DNA of 38,537 nt from JBBQZP01 sp038207585 (GTDB taxonomy: Bacteria; Pseudomonadota; Alphaproteobacteria; Rhodobacterales; Rhodobacteraceae), in the NCBI GenBank assembly GCA_038207585.1, contig JBBQZP010000032.1, positions 1 to 38,537 on the forward strand. The letters are read 5' to 3'. Shown one piece after another: positions 16,730 to 25,512 of the stretch. Position 1 is the stretch's first letter. Each line of letters opens with the position of its first letter. A program made the translations under genes and the position numbers. Below the pieces are notes generated by a model. The model was given only the letters and a program-made list of their open reading frames with translations. It had not been told where the DNA came from and ran no database searches.

Positions 16730-17536
16730 ATGACACATACCGCCATCATCGCAGGCCGGGGCGCGCTTCCCGCAGCCATTGCACGCGCCATGCCAGACCG
16801 CCCGCTTGTCGCCGCGATGGAAGGTTACGCCCCCGAAGGCATCGCCGCTGATCAGACCTTCCGTGTCGAACGGCTGATGCCGTTTCTGGCTGGACTGGAA
16901 GATGCCGGGATCACTCAGGTGGTTTTTGCAGGTGCTGTGCATCGCCCGCGCCTTGATCCGTCGATGTTCGATCCAGCAACGGCACAAATGGTGCCGCGCA
17001 TGCTGGGCGCATTCCGCGAGGGCGATGACGGACTTTTGCGCACGGTGATCGCGATTTTCGAAGACGCGGGCTTTGCCGTTGTCGGTGCGCAGGACGTGGC
17101 GCCGGATCTGGTGCCGGGTGAGGGCGTTTTGTGCGGCGTTCCCGGTGAAGCCGATACAACCGATGCAGCACGCGCGGCAGGCATCGTTGCGGCCCTTGGT
17201 GCTGTTGACGTGGGGCAGGGTGCGGTTGTGGCACAGGGCCTCTGCCTCGGGGTCGAGGCGCTGCCGGGCACCGATGCGCTGCTGGAGTTTGTTGCCCGAA
17301 CCGGCCAGCGCCGTGATCCCAAAGGCGCGCGGGGGGTGTTCTACAAAGCCCCGAAACCCGGGCAGGACCGTCGCATTGATCTGCCGACGCTTGGCGTACA
17401 GACCGTTGCCCTCGCCGCCGCCGCAGGCCTTGCCGGTATCGTGTGGGAAGCGGGCGGGGTCATCCTTCTGGACCGTGACGCGATGGTGCAGGCAGCGGAT
17501 GCGGCGGGCCTTTTCCTCTGGGCGCGCAGCCCGTGA
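16730..17536 (+). CDS. lpxI: UDP-2,3-diacylglucosamine pyrophosphatase LpxI
   Basis: Hydrolyses UDP-2,3-diacylglucosamine to lipid X, replacing the LpxH used by gamma- and betaproteobacteria. Recognised by 'AIIAGRGALPAAIARA' at the N-terminus, 'VVFAGAVHRPRLD', 'GEGVLCGVPGEAD' and the C-terminal 'FYKAPKPGQDRRIDLPTLGVQTV', all features of the LpxI (DUF1009) family, and by position between lpxA and lpxB. At 268 residues it is typical. It overlaps lpxB by four bases (GTGA). Confidence 0.92.
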   Translation: MTHTAIIAGRGALPAAIARAMPDRPLVAAMEGYAPEGIAADQTFRVERLMPFLAGLEDAGITQVVFAGAVHRPRLDPSMFDPATAQMVPRMLGAFREGDDGLLRTVIAIFEDAGFAVVGAQDVAPDLVPGEGVLCGVPGEADTTDAARAAGIVAALGAVDVGQGAVVAQGLCLGVEALPGTDALLEFVARTGQRRDPKGARGVFYKAPKPGQDRRIDLPTLGVQTVALAAAAGLAGIVWEAGGVILLDRDAMVQAADAAGLFLWARSP

Positions 17537-18657
17537 AGATCTTCCTTATTGCGGGTGAGCCGTCGGGCGACCGCCTTGGGGCGGCCCTGATGGCGGGCCT
17601 GCGCGCGCTGGTCCCCGATGTGCAATTCGCGGGCGTCGGCGGCCCCGCGATGCTGGCCGAAGGCCTTGTCTCCCGCTTTCCCATGTCAGAACTTGCGATC
17701 TTTGGCATCGCCGAGGTGGCACCGAAGTATTTCGCCCTCAAACGCCGCATCGCCGAATGTGCGCAGGCGGTGCTGGCAGACCCGCCCGCTGCTCTGATCA
17801 CCATCGACAGCCCGGATTTCTGCCTGCGCGTCGCACGTCTGGTCAAATCGGCAAACCCCGCCCAACGCACCATCCATTATGTAGCACCCTCGGTCTGGGC
17901 GTGGCGGGCGGGGCGTGCGGCCAAGATGGCGCAGGTGATTGATCATGTGCTGGCCCTGCTGCCGTTCGAGCCGCCCTACATGACCGCCGCCGGGATGACC
18001 TGCGATTTCGTCGGCCACCCGGTTGTCGCCGAACCTCGTGCGACAGCTGACGAAACCGCCCTGATGAAAGGCGACGGCCCCCTGATCCTGGCCCTGCCGG
18101 GGTCGCGCCGTGGCGAGGTTACGCGGCTGGCTCCAGTGCTGGGGCAGGTGCTGACGGCGGTAAAAGCAGCCCACCCGACCGCCCGCGTGGCGCTTCCCAC
18201 GGTGCCCAATGTCGCAAACCTCGTGCGCGACTTAAGCCGTGATTGGCCGATTCAGCCGCAGATCATCGAAGACGCCCCCCGCAAACGCGGCGCTTTTGCT
18301 GCGGCCGACGTGGCGCTTGCGGCTTCTGGCACCGTCTCGCTGGAGCTTGCCGCCAATGCCTGCCCGATGGTCATCGCCTACCGGATGCACCCGGTCAGCA
18401 TGTGGCTGATGCAGCGCGCGGCGTTGATCGACACGGTGACGCTGGTGAACCTCGTGTCCGAAACCCGCCACATCCCCGATTTTCTAGGCCCACGCTGCCG
18501 TGCCGATCTGATCGCACCGGCACTTCTTGACCTGATGCAGAACGGCCAAGCCCGCGCGCTTCAGGCGGAAGCAATGGCGCTGACCATGCAGCGTCTAGGG
18601 CAGGGCGGCGAGGCTCCGGGCCTGCGCGCCGCAAAATCCGTACTCGCAAATCTTTGA
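17533..18657 (+). CDS. lpxB: lipid-A-disaccharide synthase
   Basis: A GT19-family glycosyltransferase joining lipid X and UDP-diacylglucosamine. It begins 'KIFLIAGEPSGDRLGAALMAGLR' (classic LpxB N-terminus). 'FAGVGGPAM', 'YVAPSVWAWRAGRAAKM', 'FVGHPVV' and 'LALPGSRRGEV' are the other signatures. At 374 residues it has normal length. The GTG start is inside the lpxI stop. It is the last gene of the plus-strand envelope cluster. Confidence 0.95.
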   Translation: MKIFLIAGEPSGDRLGAALMAGLRALVPDVQFAGVGGPAMLAEGLVSRFPMSELAIFGIAEVAPKYFALKRRIAECAQAVLADPPAALITIDSPDFCLRVARLVKSANPAQRTIHYVAPSVWAWRAGRAAKMAQVIDHVLALLPFEPPYMTAAGMTCDFVGHPVVAEPRATADETALMKGDGPLILALPGSRRGEVTRLAPVLGQVLTAVKAAHPTARVALPTVPNVANLVRDLSRDWPIQPQIIEDAPRKRGAFAAADVALAASGTVSLELAANACPMVIAYRMHPVSMWLMQRAALIDTVTLVNLVSETRHIPDFLGPRCRADLIAPALLDLMQNGQARALQAEAMALTMQRLGQGGEAPGLRAAKSVLANL

Positions 18658-18665
18658 CTCGGCCC

Positions 18666-18679
18666 GGGGCGCACGCCCC
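18666..18679 (+). terminator. possible weak terminator hairpin after lpxB
   Basis: GGGGCG-CA-CGCCCC hairpin, 8 bases after the lpxB stop. The only T-run is more than ten bases further on (in the repeat at 18691), so it is not a classic rho-independent terminator. Confidence 0.3.
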
Positions 18680-18690
18680 AAACCCCCAGA

Positions 18691-18712
18691 CTTCATTTTT
18701 GCGAAAATACTC
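18691..18712 (-). repeat. dispersed palindromic element, copy 2
   Basis: On the minus strand: GAGT, ATTTTCGCAAAAAT (18695-18708, one mismatch to the palindrome), GAAG. It lies between the convergent lpxB and mnmA genes, 34 bases past the mnmA stop and in the mnmA reading direction. CAGGC-CAGTT-GCCTG, a small hairpin, precedes it. Confidence 0.7.
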
Positions 18713-18746
18713 GCGCCGCAGGCAACTGGCCTGTCAAAAAGCGCCG

Positions 18747-19883
18747 TCAGCGCCCCTTCCATATCCAGCCGCCGCCAAACACCCGCCCACCCTCGGGCGC
18801 ATAGAACACGCAGGCCTGCCCGGCCGATACGCCATCCTCGGCGTTCAGCAATTCCACCTCGGCCTCGGTCGCGGACAGGGGCCGGATGATCGCCGGGCGT
18901 GGCGGGCGGGTCGAGCGGACCTTGACCTCCAGATGCCACGCGGCCTGCGCATCAAACGCACCATCCCCCAGCCAGTTGATCTCGCGCAGCGCAAAGATGC
19001 GCGTCGACAGCGCCTCTTTTGGCCCGACCACAACGCGCCGCGTATCCGCATCCAGCCGCACCACATAAAGCGGGTCGCCAAGGCCGCCGATGCCAAGCCC
19101 GCGCCGCTGCCCCACGGTATAGTGGATCACTCCGGGATGCGCGCCCAGAACGTGGCCGGACAGATCGACAATCTCGCCCGGTTCCGCCGACCCGGGGCGC
19201 AGCTTTTCGATCACGGCGGCATAATTGCCGTTTGGCACAAAGCAGATGTCCTGACTGTCGGGCTTGTCGGCGACCGAAAGCCCATAGCGCGCGGCCAAAG
19301 CCCGCGTTTCGGCCTTGGACGCCAGATGCCCCAGGGGAAAGCGCAGGTAGTCGAGTTGTTGGGGCGTGGTCGAGAACAGGAAATAGCTCTGATCCCGCGC
19401 GGCATCCGTCGCGCGGTGCAATTCTGCGCCCCGCACGCCCATCTGGCGCTGAATGTAGTGGCCCGTCGCCATGCAGTCGGCGTCCAGATCGCGCGCGGTT
19501 GCCAGCAAGTCCTTGAACTTCACCCGTTCATTGCAGCGAATGCAGGGCACCGGCGTCGCGCCCGCCAGATAGGCATCCGCGAATTCGTCGATAACGGCTT
19601 CGCGAAACGTATTCTCGTAATCCAGCACATAATGCGGAAAGCCCATCGTTTCTGCCACCCGCCGCGCATCATGGATATCACGCCCCGCACAGCAGGCGCC
19701 CTTTTTCGCCAGCGCCGCCCCGTGATCATAAAGCTGCAGCGTCACCCCCACCACATCATAGCCTTCCCCGGCCAGTTGGGCGGCCACGACCGAGCTGTCG
19801 ACGCCGCCCGACATGGCGACAACGACGCGCGTGTCAGCGGGCGCTTTGGGCAGGCCAAGCGAATTCAGGGGGTGGTCAAGCAT
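18747..19883 (-). CDS. mnmA: tRNA-specific 2-thiouridylase
   Basis: Inserts sulfur at C2 of the wobble uridine in tRNA Glu/Gln/Lys. The ATP-pyrophosphatase loop SGGVDSS is at residues 25-31. The catalytic Cys is in 'CIRCNERVKFKDLL' and the second in 'KPDSQDICFVPNG'. 'HYTVGQRRGLGIGG' is also diagnostic. I chose ATG 19883 (378 residues). A longer frame from 19955 exists, but a promoter (TTGAGA-N16-TATATT) lies inside that extension. It is convergent with lpxB and divergent from sciP. Confidence 0.94.
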   Translation of the reverse strand: MLDHPLNSLGLPKAPADTRVVVAMSGGVDSSVVAAQLAGEGYDVVGVTLQLYDHGAALAKKGACCAGRDIHDARRVAETMGFPHYVLDYENTFREAVIDEFADAYLAGATPVPCIRCNERVKFKDLLATARDLDADCMATGHYIQRQMGVRGAELHRATDAARDQSYFLFSTTPQQLDYLRFPLGHLASKAETRALAARYGLSVADKPDSQDICFVPNGNYAAVIEKLRPGSAEPGEIVDLSGHVLGAHPGVIHYTVGQRRGLGIGGLGDPLYVVRLDADTRRVVVGPKEALSTRIFALREINWLGDGAFDAQAAWHLEVKVRSTRPPRPAIIRPLSATEAEVELLNAEDGVSAGQACVFYAPEGGRVFGGGWIWKGR

Positions 19884-19914
19884 GATGCGGCATCCGGGGT
19901 TGGAAGTGCAACGC

Positions 19915-19942
19915 AATATAGGAAAATGCGACCTACTCTCAA
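19915..19942 (-). promoter_or_regulatory. putative sigma-70 promoter of mnmA
   Basis: On the minus strand: TTGAGA (19942-19937), 16 bases, TATATT (19920-19915). It would give a leader of about 25 bases to the mnmA ATG at 19883. Confidence 0.5.
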
Positions 19943-20008
19943 CCCTTCGTTTCATCCTTGCTTAAGTCTGTTGCCGCAGTCTTTGCATCAAAGGACAAGG
20001 GTGTTGTG

Positions 20009-20287
20009 ATGTTTTTGAAAAAAGTCGACGGGCCGCGACAGGTCACTTTGCCCGATGGGTCGGTGATCAGCCGGGCCGACCTGCCACCCGCCGATACCCG
20101 GCGCTGGGTTGCCAGCCGCAAGGCGGTGGTGGTCAAGGCGGTGATTCACGGCCTCATCCCCGAGGCTGAGGCGCGCGAACGCTACGCCCTGTCCGAAGAA
20201 GAGTTCGCGCTTTGGCGTGACGCCGTGGCCACACATGGTGAAAAAGCCCTGAAGGTCACGACTTTGCAGAAATATCGACAACTTTAA
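20009..20287 (+). CDS. sciP: CtrA inhibitor SciP (DUF1153)
   Basis: A small DNA-binding/CtrA-binding protein that restrains transcription of CtrA-activated genes. The 92-residue sequence has the family core 'GPRQVTLPDGSVISRADLPPADTRRWVASRKAVVV' followed by a helix-turn-helix-like part ('IPEAEARERYALSEEEFALWRDAV') and the C-terminal 'LKVTTLQKYRQL'. ATG 20009 (MFLKKVDGP) matches the family start; an upstream in-frame extension is not needed. It lies 95 bases before ctrA, so inhibitor and target are adjacent and may be co-inherited or co-expressed. Confidence 0.9.
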   Translation: MFLKKVDGPRQVTLPDGSVISRADLPPADTRRWVASRKAVVVKAVIHGLIPEAEARERYALSEEEFALWRDAVATHGEKALKVTTLQKYRQL

Positions 20288-20314
20288 GTTGTTTTTCGGA
20301 ATCCCTCTGCGACA

Positions 20315-20330
20315 GTAACCGTCAGTTAAC
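20315..20330 (+). promoter_or_regulatory. putative CtrA binding site upstream of ctrA
   Basis: GTAA-CCGTCAG-TTAA-C fits the CtrA consensus TTAA-N7-TTAAC with one mismatch in the first half-site. A further half-site TTAAC lies at 20349-20353. Both are within 70 bases of the ctrA start, which suggests autoregulation. Confidence 0.5.
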
Positions 20331-20382
20331 CAATGCTCGCCACAGTGATTAACGAACATGGCACCGACGCGGAGAGATTTTA

Positions 20383-21096
20383 ATGCGCATTCTTCTGGTT
20401 GAGGACGACCCCACGACATCGCGCAGCATCGAACTGATGCTGACTCATGCCAACCTGAACGTCTATTGCACCGACCTTGGCGAAGACGGCATAGATCTGG
20501 CAAAGCTTTACGATTACGACCTGATCCTGCTGGATCTGAACCTGCCGGATATGAGCGGGCATGAAGTTCTGCGCCAGTTGCGGCTGGCCCGGATTGAGAC
20601 GCCGATCCTCATCCTGTCGGGGGCCGATGATACCGAAAGCAAAATCAAGGGCTTCGGCTTTGGTGCGGATGATTATCTGACCAAGCCGTTCCACCGCGAA
20701 GAACTTGTTGCGCGCATCCACGCGATCATCCGCCGGTCTAAGGGCCATTCGCAATCCATCATCAAGACCGGGCTTTTCGCGGTCAATCTTGATGCGAAAA
20801 CCGTCGATGTCGATGGCAAGACTGTGCATCTGACCGGCAAGGAATACCAGATGCTGGAATTGCTCAGCCTGCGAAAGGGCACAACCCTGACGAAAGAAAT
20901 GTTTCTGAACCATCTTTACGGCGGCATGGACGAGCCTGAACTGAAAATCATTGACGTCTTCATCTGCAAGTTGCGCAAGAAATTGGCCGAGGCAACGGGC
21001 GGGTCGAACTACATCGAAACCGTCTGGGGCCGTGGATATGTGTTGCGCGACCCCGCCCCGGTAGAGACGGAGCGCCGCTTTGCCGTCGGGGCCTGA
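20383..21096 (+). CDS. ctrA: cell-cycle response regulator CtrA
   Basis: An OmpR-type master regulator; in Rhodobacteraceae it governs motility, gene transfer agent production and related functions. The receiver domain spans residues 1-118, with acidic pocket E7/D8/D9, phospho-acceptor D51 ('LLDLNLPDM') and 'LTKPF' lysine. The winged-helix domain runs from about 125 to 228, with the CtrA-typical 'LTGKEYQMLELLSLRKGTTLTKEMFLNHLYGGMDEPELKIIDVFICKLRKKL'. At 237 residues it is close to the Caulobacter protein. It ends in VGA rather than the Ala-Ala end expected for a ClpXP degron. GGAGAG precedes the ATG. Confidence 0.96.
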   Translation: MRILLVEDDPTTSRSIELMLTHANLNVYCTDLGEDGIDLAKLYDYDLILLDLNLPDMSGHEVLRQLRLARIETPILILSGADDTESKIKGFGFGADDYLTKPFHREELVARIHAIIRRSKGHSQSIIKTGLFAVNLDAKTVDVDGKTVHLTGKEYQMLELLSLRKGTTLTKEMFLNHLYGGMDEPELKIIDVFICKLRKKLAEATGGSNYIETVWGRGYVLRDPAPVETERRFAVGA

Positions 21097-21162
21097 CGGT
21101 GCCGTGTGCACTGTGGGCCGGACATGATCTCTGACACGACACGAGGGCTGGCACTGGACCTT

Positions 21163-21206
21163 GCGTCGCCTGTCTCCTAAACCTTTGTGGGGTTAGGGGG
21201 CGACGC
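21163..21206 (+). promoter_or_regulatory. hairpin abutting and covering the ligA ribosome binding site
   Basis: GCGTCGCC (21163-21170) pairs perfectly with GGCGACGC (21199-21206), and the ATG follows one base later. An inner stem CCTAA/TTAGG (21176-21180 with 21193-21197) extends it. The GGGGG ribosome binding site lies in the 3' arm, so folding should block initiation. Confidence 0.5.
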
Positions 21207-21207
21207 G

Positions 21208-23331
21208 ATGGACCAGCGCAAATCAGTGGAATATCTGACCGAAGCGGAGGCTGCGGCAGAGCTGGCATCGCTGGCGCAAGACATCGCCGCGGCGAATCTG
21301 GCCTATCACACCGAAGACGCGCCGCGCATCACCGATTCGGCCTACGACGCGCTCAAGCGCCGCAACGCCGCGATCGAGAATCGGTTTCCCGCACTGAAAC
21401 GTAGCGACAGCCCGAGTGATGTTGTTGGCGCGCCGGTTGCGGACGGGTTCACCAAAAGCCGCCACGCGGTGCGGATGCTGAGCCTTGAGAATGCCTTTGA
21501 CGATGCGGATGTTGCCGATTTCGAAGACCGCGTGCGCAAATATCTGGGCCACACCGATGCGCTGGCTTATACCGCCGAACCCAAGATCGACGGGTTGTCG
21601 CTAAGCCTGCGCTATGAAAAAGGCGCACTTGTGCAGGCCACGACGCGCGGTGACGGTGAGGTGGGCGAAAGCGTCACCGACAACGCCCGCACAATCCGAG
21701 ATATTCCGCAAACCCTTACCGGCGCACCCGATGTGTTGGAGGTGCGTGGCGAGGTCTATATGAGCCACGCCGATTTTGCTGCCCTGAACGCGCGACAGGC
21801 AGAAACAGGCGGCAAAACCTTCGCCAACCCGCGCAATGCCGCCGCCGGTTCCTTGCGCCAGCTTGATGCGACCATCACCGCCGCCCGCCCGCTGCGGTTT
21901 TTTGCCTATGCCTGGGGCGAGGTGTCCGAACCACTGGCCGATACGCAAATGGCAGCGATTGGCCGGCTGGCGGTTCTTGGATTTCAGACTAATCCGCTGA
22001 CCCGCCTCTGTCATGGCCCCGACGATCTGCTGGCGCAATACCGCTCCATCGAAGCGCAGCGCGCGACCCTGGGGTATGACATCGACGGCGTCGTGTACAA
22101 GGTGAACGACCTTGCCCTGCAACGCCGCCTAGGCTTTCGGTCCGCCACACCCCGTTGGGCGATCGCGCATAAATTTCCGGCCGAACTGGCCTGGACCCGG
22201 CTTTTGGGCATCGACATTCAGGTTGGCCGCACCGGGGCCTTGTCGCCCGTCGCGCGGTTGACGCCGGTGACCGTGGGCGGCGTCGTCGTTTCAAACGCGA
22301 CGCTGCACAATGAAGATTACATCGCCGGGCAAGACAGCAAAGGCGCGCCCATCCGCGGTGGCAAGGATATCCGGGTGGGCGACTGGGTGCAGGTCTACCG
22401 CGCGGGCGATGTGATCCCCAAGATCGCGGATGTGGACATCTTGCAGCGCCCGGTGGGTACGCAAACCTTTGTTTTTCCGACCGTTTGCCCCATTTGCGGG
22501 TCGGACGCCCCGCGTGAGGACGGCGACGCCGTGCGCCGCTGCTCGGGCGGGCTGATCTGTGCCGCGCAGGCGGTGGAGCGGTTGAAGCATTTCGTCAGCC
22601 GGGGTGCGTTTGATATCGAAGGGCTGGGTGCGAAACAGATCGAAGCGTTTTTCTCCGACCCCGTTCTGCCGGTGAAAACCCCTGCTGACATCTTTACCCT
22701 TGCGCGAAGAGACGCGGATAACCCGTTGCAAAAACTGAAAAATCGCGATGGCTGGGGCGCGCGGTCAGTCGAAAACCTGTTCGCCGCAATCGAGGAACGC
22801 CGCACCATTCCGCTGCACCGCCTGATCTTTGCGCTTGGCATCCGGCATGTCGGCGAAAGCTCGGCGGCGCTGCTCGCCAACCAATACGGGACCTGGGCGG
22901 CGTTCGAGTCTGCGATGACGCAGGCTGACATCAAGACGGGTTCGGATTGGGCCGAACTGACAGCGATTGATGGCGTGGGTGATGTGCTCGCAGCCTCGGT
23001 CGTCACGACCTTTCATCAAGATGCGGAGCGCCGGGCGATTGATGCGCTGGTCGCCCATCTGAGCGTTCAGGACGCCATTGCCCGCGCCGCCATCGACAGC
23101 CCGGTGGCGGGCAAAACCATCGTTTTCACCGGCAGCCTGGAAAAGATGAGCCGGGCCGAGGCCAAAGCGCGGGCCGAGGCGCTGGGGGCCAAGGTTGCGG
23201 GATCGGTTTCCGCAAAGACCGATCTGGTGGTGGCGGGGCCGGGGGCGGGGTCAAAGGCCAAACAGGCCGAGGCGCTGGGGGTCGAGATGATTGATGAGGA
23301 CGCCTGGATCGCCCTGATTGGCACGCCGTGA
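21208..23331 (+). CDS. ligA: NAD-dependent DNA ligase
   Basis: Seals nicks in replication and repair using NAD+. Domain order: Ia/NMN-binding (residues 1-70, 'YHTEDAPRITDSAYDAL'), adenylation domain with KIDG (catalytic Lys126 in 'AEPKIDGLSLSL'), OB fold ('GRTGALSPVARLTPV'), a four-cysteine zinc finger ('CPICGS...RRCSGGLIC'), helix-hairpin-helix repeats, and a C-terminal BRCT domain ('SPVAGKTIVFTGSLEKMSRAEAKARAEALGAKV'). I chose ATG 21208 (707 residues) after GGGGG; a GTG at 21187 would lie inside the hairpin. It overlaps recG by four bases. Confidence 0.95.
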   Translation: MDQRKSVEYLTEAEAAAELASLAQDIAAANLAYHTEDAPRITDSAYDALKRRNAAIENRFPALKRSDSPSDVVGAPVADGFTKSRHAVRMLSLENAFDDADVADFEDRVRKYLGHTDALAYTAEPKIDGLSLSLRYEKGALVQATTRGDGEVGESVTDNARTIRDIPQTLTGAPDVLEVRGEVYMSHADFAALNARQAETGGKTFANPRNAAAGSLRQLDATITAARPLRFFAYAWGEVSEPLADTQMAAIGRLAVLGFQTNPLTRLCHGPDDLLAQYRSIEAQRATLGYDIDGVVYKVNDLALQRRLGFRSATPRWAIAHKFPAELAWTRLLGIDIQVGRTGALSPVARLTPVTVGGVVVSNATLHNEDYIAGQDSKGAPIRGGKDIRVGDWVQVYRAGDVIPKIADVDILQRPVGTQTFVFPTVCPICGSDAPREDGDAVRRCSGGLICAAQAVERLKHFVSRGAFDIEGLGAKQIEAFFSDPVLPVKTPADIFTLARRDADNPLQKLKNRDGWGARSVENLFAAIEERRTIPLHRLIFALGIRHVGESSAALLANQYGTWAAFESAMTQADIKTGSDWAELTAIDGVGDVLAASVVTTFHQDAERRAIDALVAHLSVQDAIARAAIDSPVAGKTIVFTGSLEKMSRAEAKARAEALGAKVAGSVSAKTDLVVAGPGAGSKAKQAEALGVEMIDEDAWIALIGTP

Positions 23332-25415
23332 GCCGCCCCGAGATCCTGTTCCCGCTTTACGCTGATCTTGAAACGCTGGAGGGCGTGGGGCCGAAATCGG
23401 CCAAGGCTTTCAGTGGCCTGGGGGTGGAACGGCCGAAGGATTTGCTGTTCCTGCTGCCCCATTCGGGGATTGATCGTGCCCGCAAAACGTCGGTCCGTGA
23501 TGTGGTGCCGCCCTGCACGGTGACGGTGGAAATTACCGTGGGCGGCCATTTTCCGCCCCGCACCAAGGGCCGCCCCTACCGCGTTATGGTGCGCGATGCG
23601 GCGTTCGAATTCCAACTCGTGTTTTTTCATGCCAGGGGCGATTACCTGACGAAACTGCTGCCCACCGGGCAAAAGCGGCTGGTCTCTGGCCGGGTGGAAA
23701 TTTTCGACGGTATCGCCCAGATGGTGCATCCCGACCACGTTCTGCGCCCCGAAGAGGCGGGCGAATTGCCGGCCTATGAACCGGTCTATCCGCTGACGGC
23801 GGGCCTGACGCAAAAGCTGGTGGCGAAGGCTGCGGCGGGGGCGGTGACGCGCGCGCCGATGCTCGCGGAATGGATTGATCCGGGGCAAAAGGCGCGTGAG
23901 GGTTGGCCCGACTGGCAGGCGGCGGTGCAAGCGGTGCATGCGCCGCAGGGGGCGGGCGATCTGGCGGTGACCGCTCCGGCGCGGCTGCGGCTGGCCTATG
24001 ACGAGTTGTTTGCACATCAGTTGACGCTGTCTTTGGCAAGGGCCAGTCAGCGTCGGGGCAAGGGGGTGGCCAGCATCGCGACGGGCGCGTTGCAGGCGCG
24101 GGTGCTGGCGAGCCTACCTTATGCGCCGACCGCAGCACAAACCCGCGCGGGGGCAGAGATTGCGGCCGATATGGCAAGCCCCTTTCGGATGAACCGGTTG
24201 CTTCAGGGCGATGTGGGGTCTGGCAAGACGCTGGTGGCGCTTCTGGCCCTTCTGGTTGCGGTAGAGGCGGGCGGGCAGGGTGTGATGATGGCGCCGACCG
24301 AAATTCTGGCGCGCCAACATCTGGAAAGCCTTTTGCCGATGGCTGACGCGGCGGGGATTAGGCTCGCCATTCTGACCGGGCGCGACAAGGGGGCGGAACG
24401 GGCGGGCAAGCTGGCCGATCTTGCCGCCGGGTTGATTGATGTGCTGGTGGGCACCCATGCCGTTTTTCAGAAAGACGTGCAGTTTCAGGATCTTCGCCTT
24501 GCCGTGGTGGATGAGCAGCACCGCTTTGGTGTGGCCCAGCGGATGGAACTTGGCGCCAAGGGGCAGGCGGCGGATGTGCTGGTGATGACGGCCACGCCGA
24601 TTCCGCGCAGTCTGGCGCTGGCAAGTTATGGCGACATGGATGTGTCGGTGCTGGATGAAAAGCCCGCCGGGCGAAAGCCGGTGACGACCGCACTTATCCC
24701 GACGGCGCGGATGGATGATGTGGTGGCACGCCTGCGGCAGGCGGTGGCCGAGGGGCGGCAGGCCTATTGGGTCTGCCCCCTGGTCGAAGACAGTGAGGTG
24801 CTGGATTATGCCTCGGCCGAAGCGCGGTTCCAGCATCTGCGCGCGGCCTTGGGCGACGGCGTCGTGGGGCTGGTGCATGGCCAGATGCCGCCCGCTGAAA
24901 AGGACGCGGCTATGGTGGCGTTTGTAAGCGGTCAGACCAAGGTTCTGGTCGCGACGACCGTTATCGAGGTTGGGGTGAACGTGCCCAACGCGTCGATCAT
25001 GGTGATCGAGCGGGCCGAGATTTTCGGGCTGGCGCAGTTGCACCAGTTGCGGGGCAGGGTCGGGCGGGGGGCGGCGCAATCGACCTGCCTGTTGATGTAT
25101 CAATCGCCCCTGACCGAGGGTGGCGAGCGGCGGCTGCAAACCCTTCGCGATACCGAGGACGGCTTTCGGATAGCCGAGGAAGATCTTGCCATGCGCGGCG
25201 CGGGCGATCTGATCGGCACCGCGCAATCGGGCCTGCCGCGCTTTCGTGTGGCGGATATGGAGCGGCAGACCGCACTGATGGCCGTGGCGCAAAGCGATGC
25301 GCGCAAGCTGTTGTCAGATGATCCGGGCTTGACCGGGCCACGCGGGACGGCGGCGCGGGTGCTGTTGTGGCTGCTGGATCAGGACCGTGCGATTCGCCTG
25401 ATTTCAGTAGGTTAG
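23328..25415 (+). CDS. recG: ATP-dependent DNA helicase RecG
   Basis: Branch-migrates and reverses stalled forks and Holliday junctions. The N-terminal wedge/OB domain is at about residues 55-140. Walker A 'LLQGDVGSGKTLVALLAL', 'MMAPTEILARQH', the DEQH box in 'VVDEQHRFGVAQR', 'MTATPIPRSLAL', and C-terminal motifs 'LVATTVIEVGVNVPNASIMVIERAEIFGLAQLHQLRGRVGRG' are all present. 695 residues is normal. The GTG start is in the ligA stop, giving a two-gene DNA-repair unit. A LexA box begins 28 bases after its stop. Confidence 0.96.
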   Translation: MSRPEILFPLYADLETLEGVGPKSAKAFSGLGVERPKDLLFLLPHSGIDRARKTSVRDVVPPCTVTVEITVGGHFPPRTKGRPYRVMVRDAAFEFQLVFFHARGDYLTKLLPTGQKRLVSGRVEIFDGIAQMVHPDHVLRPEEAGELPAYEPVYPLTAGLTQKLVAKAAAGAVTRAPMLAEWIDPGQKAREGWPDWQAAVQAVHAPQGAGDLAVTAPARLRLAYDELFAHQLTLSLARASQRRGKGVASIATGALQARVLASLPYAPTAAQTRAGAEIAADMASPFRMNRLLQGDVGSGKTLVALLALLVAVEAGGQGVMMAPTEILARQHLESLLPMADAAGIRLAILTGRDKGAERAGKLADLAAGLIDVLVGTHAVFQKDVQFQDLRLAVVDEQHRFGVAQRMELGAKGQAADVLVMTATPIPRSLALASYGDMDVSVLDEKPAGRKPVTTALIPTARMDDVVARLRQAVAEGRQAYWVCPLVEDSEVLDYASAEARFQHLRAALGDGVVGLVHGQMPPAEKDAAMVAFVSGQTKVLVATTVIEVGVNVPNASIMVIERAEIFGLAQLHQLRGRVGRGAAQSTCLLMYQSPLTEGGERRLQTLRDTEDGFRIAEEDLAMRGAGDLIGTAQSGLPRFRVADMERQTALMAVAQSDARKLLSDDPGLTGPRGTAARVLLWLLDQDRAIRLISVG

Positions 25416-25442
25416 GCCGTCATTCCTATTTTGTTCACTAAT

Positions 25443-25457
25443 GTTCTTAAAAAGTTC
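25443..25457 (+). promoter_or_regulatory. LexA (SOS) box, alphaproteobacterial type
   Basis: GTTC-TTAAAAA-GTTC is a perfect match to GTTC-N7-GTTC, the established LexA operator of Rhodobacter and other alphaproteobacteria. A third GTTC lies ten bases upstream (25433-25436), in the same orientation. A -35-like TTTACA (25458-25463) abuts the box; no convincing -10 was found. The box ends 55 bases before the microprotein ATG. Confidence 0.75.
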
Positions 25458-25512
25458 TTTACAGGCCGTTTCGAATATGAGAACAATTCAGCAACAAAAA
25501 CGGAGAACCGAC

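Noticed and set aside
25441..25512. Upstream ATGs (25441, 25477) in frame with the 40-residue microprotein
   Set aside because: No ribosome binding site for either, and the first overlaps the LexA box; ATG 25513 has a proper site.
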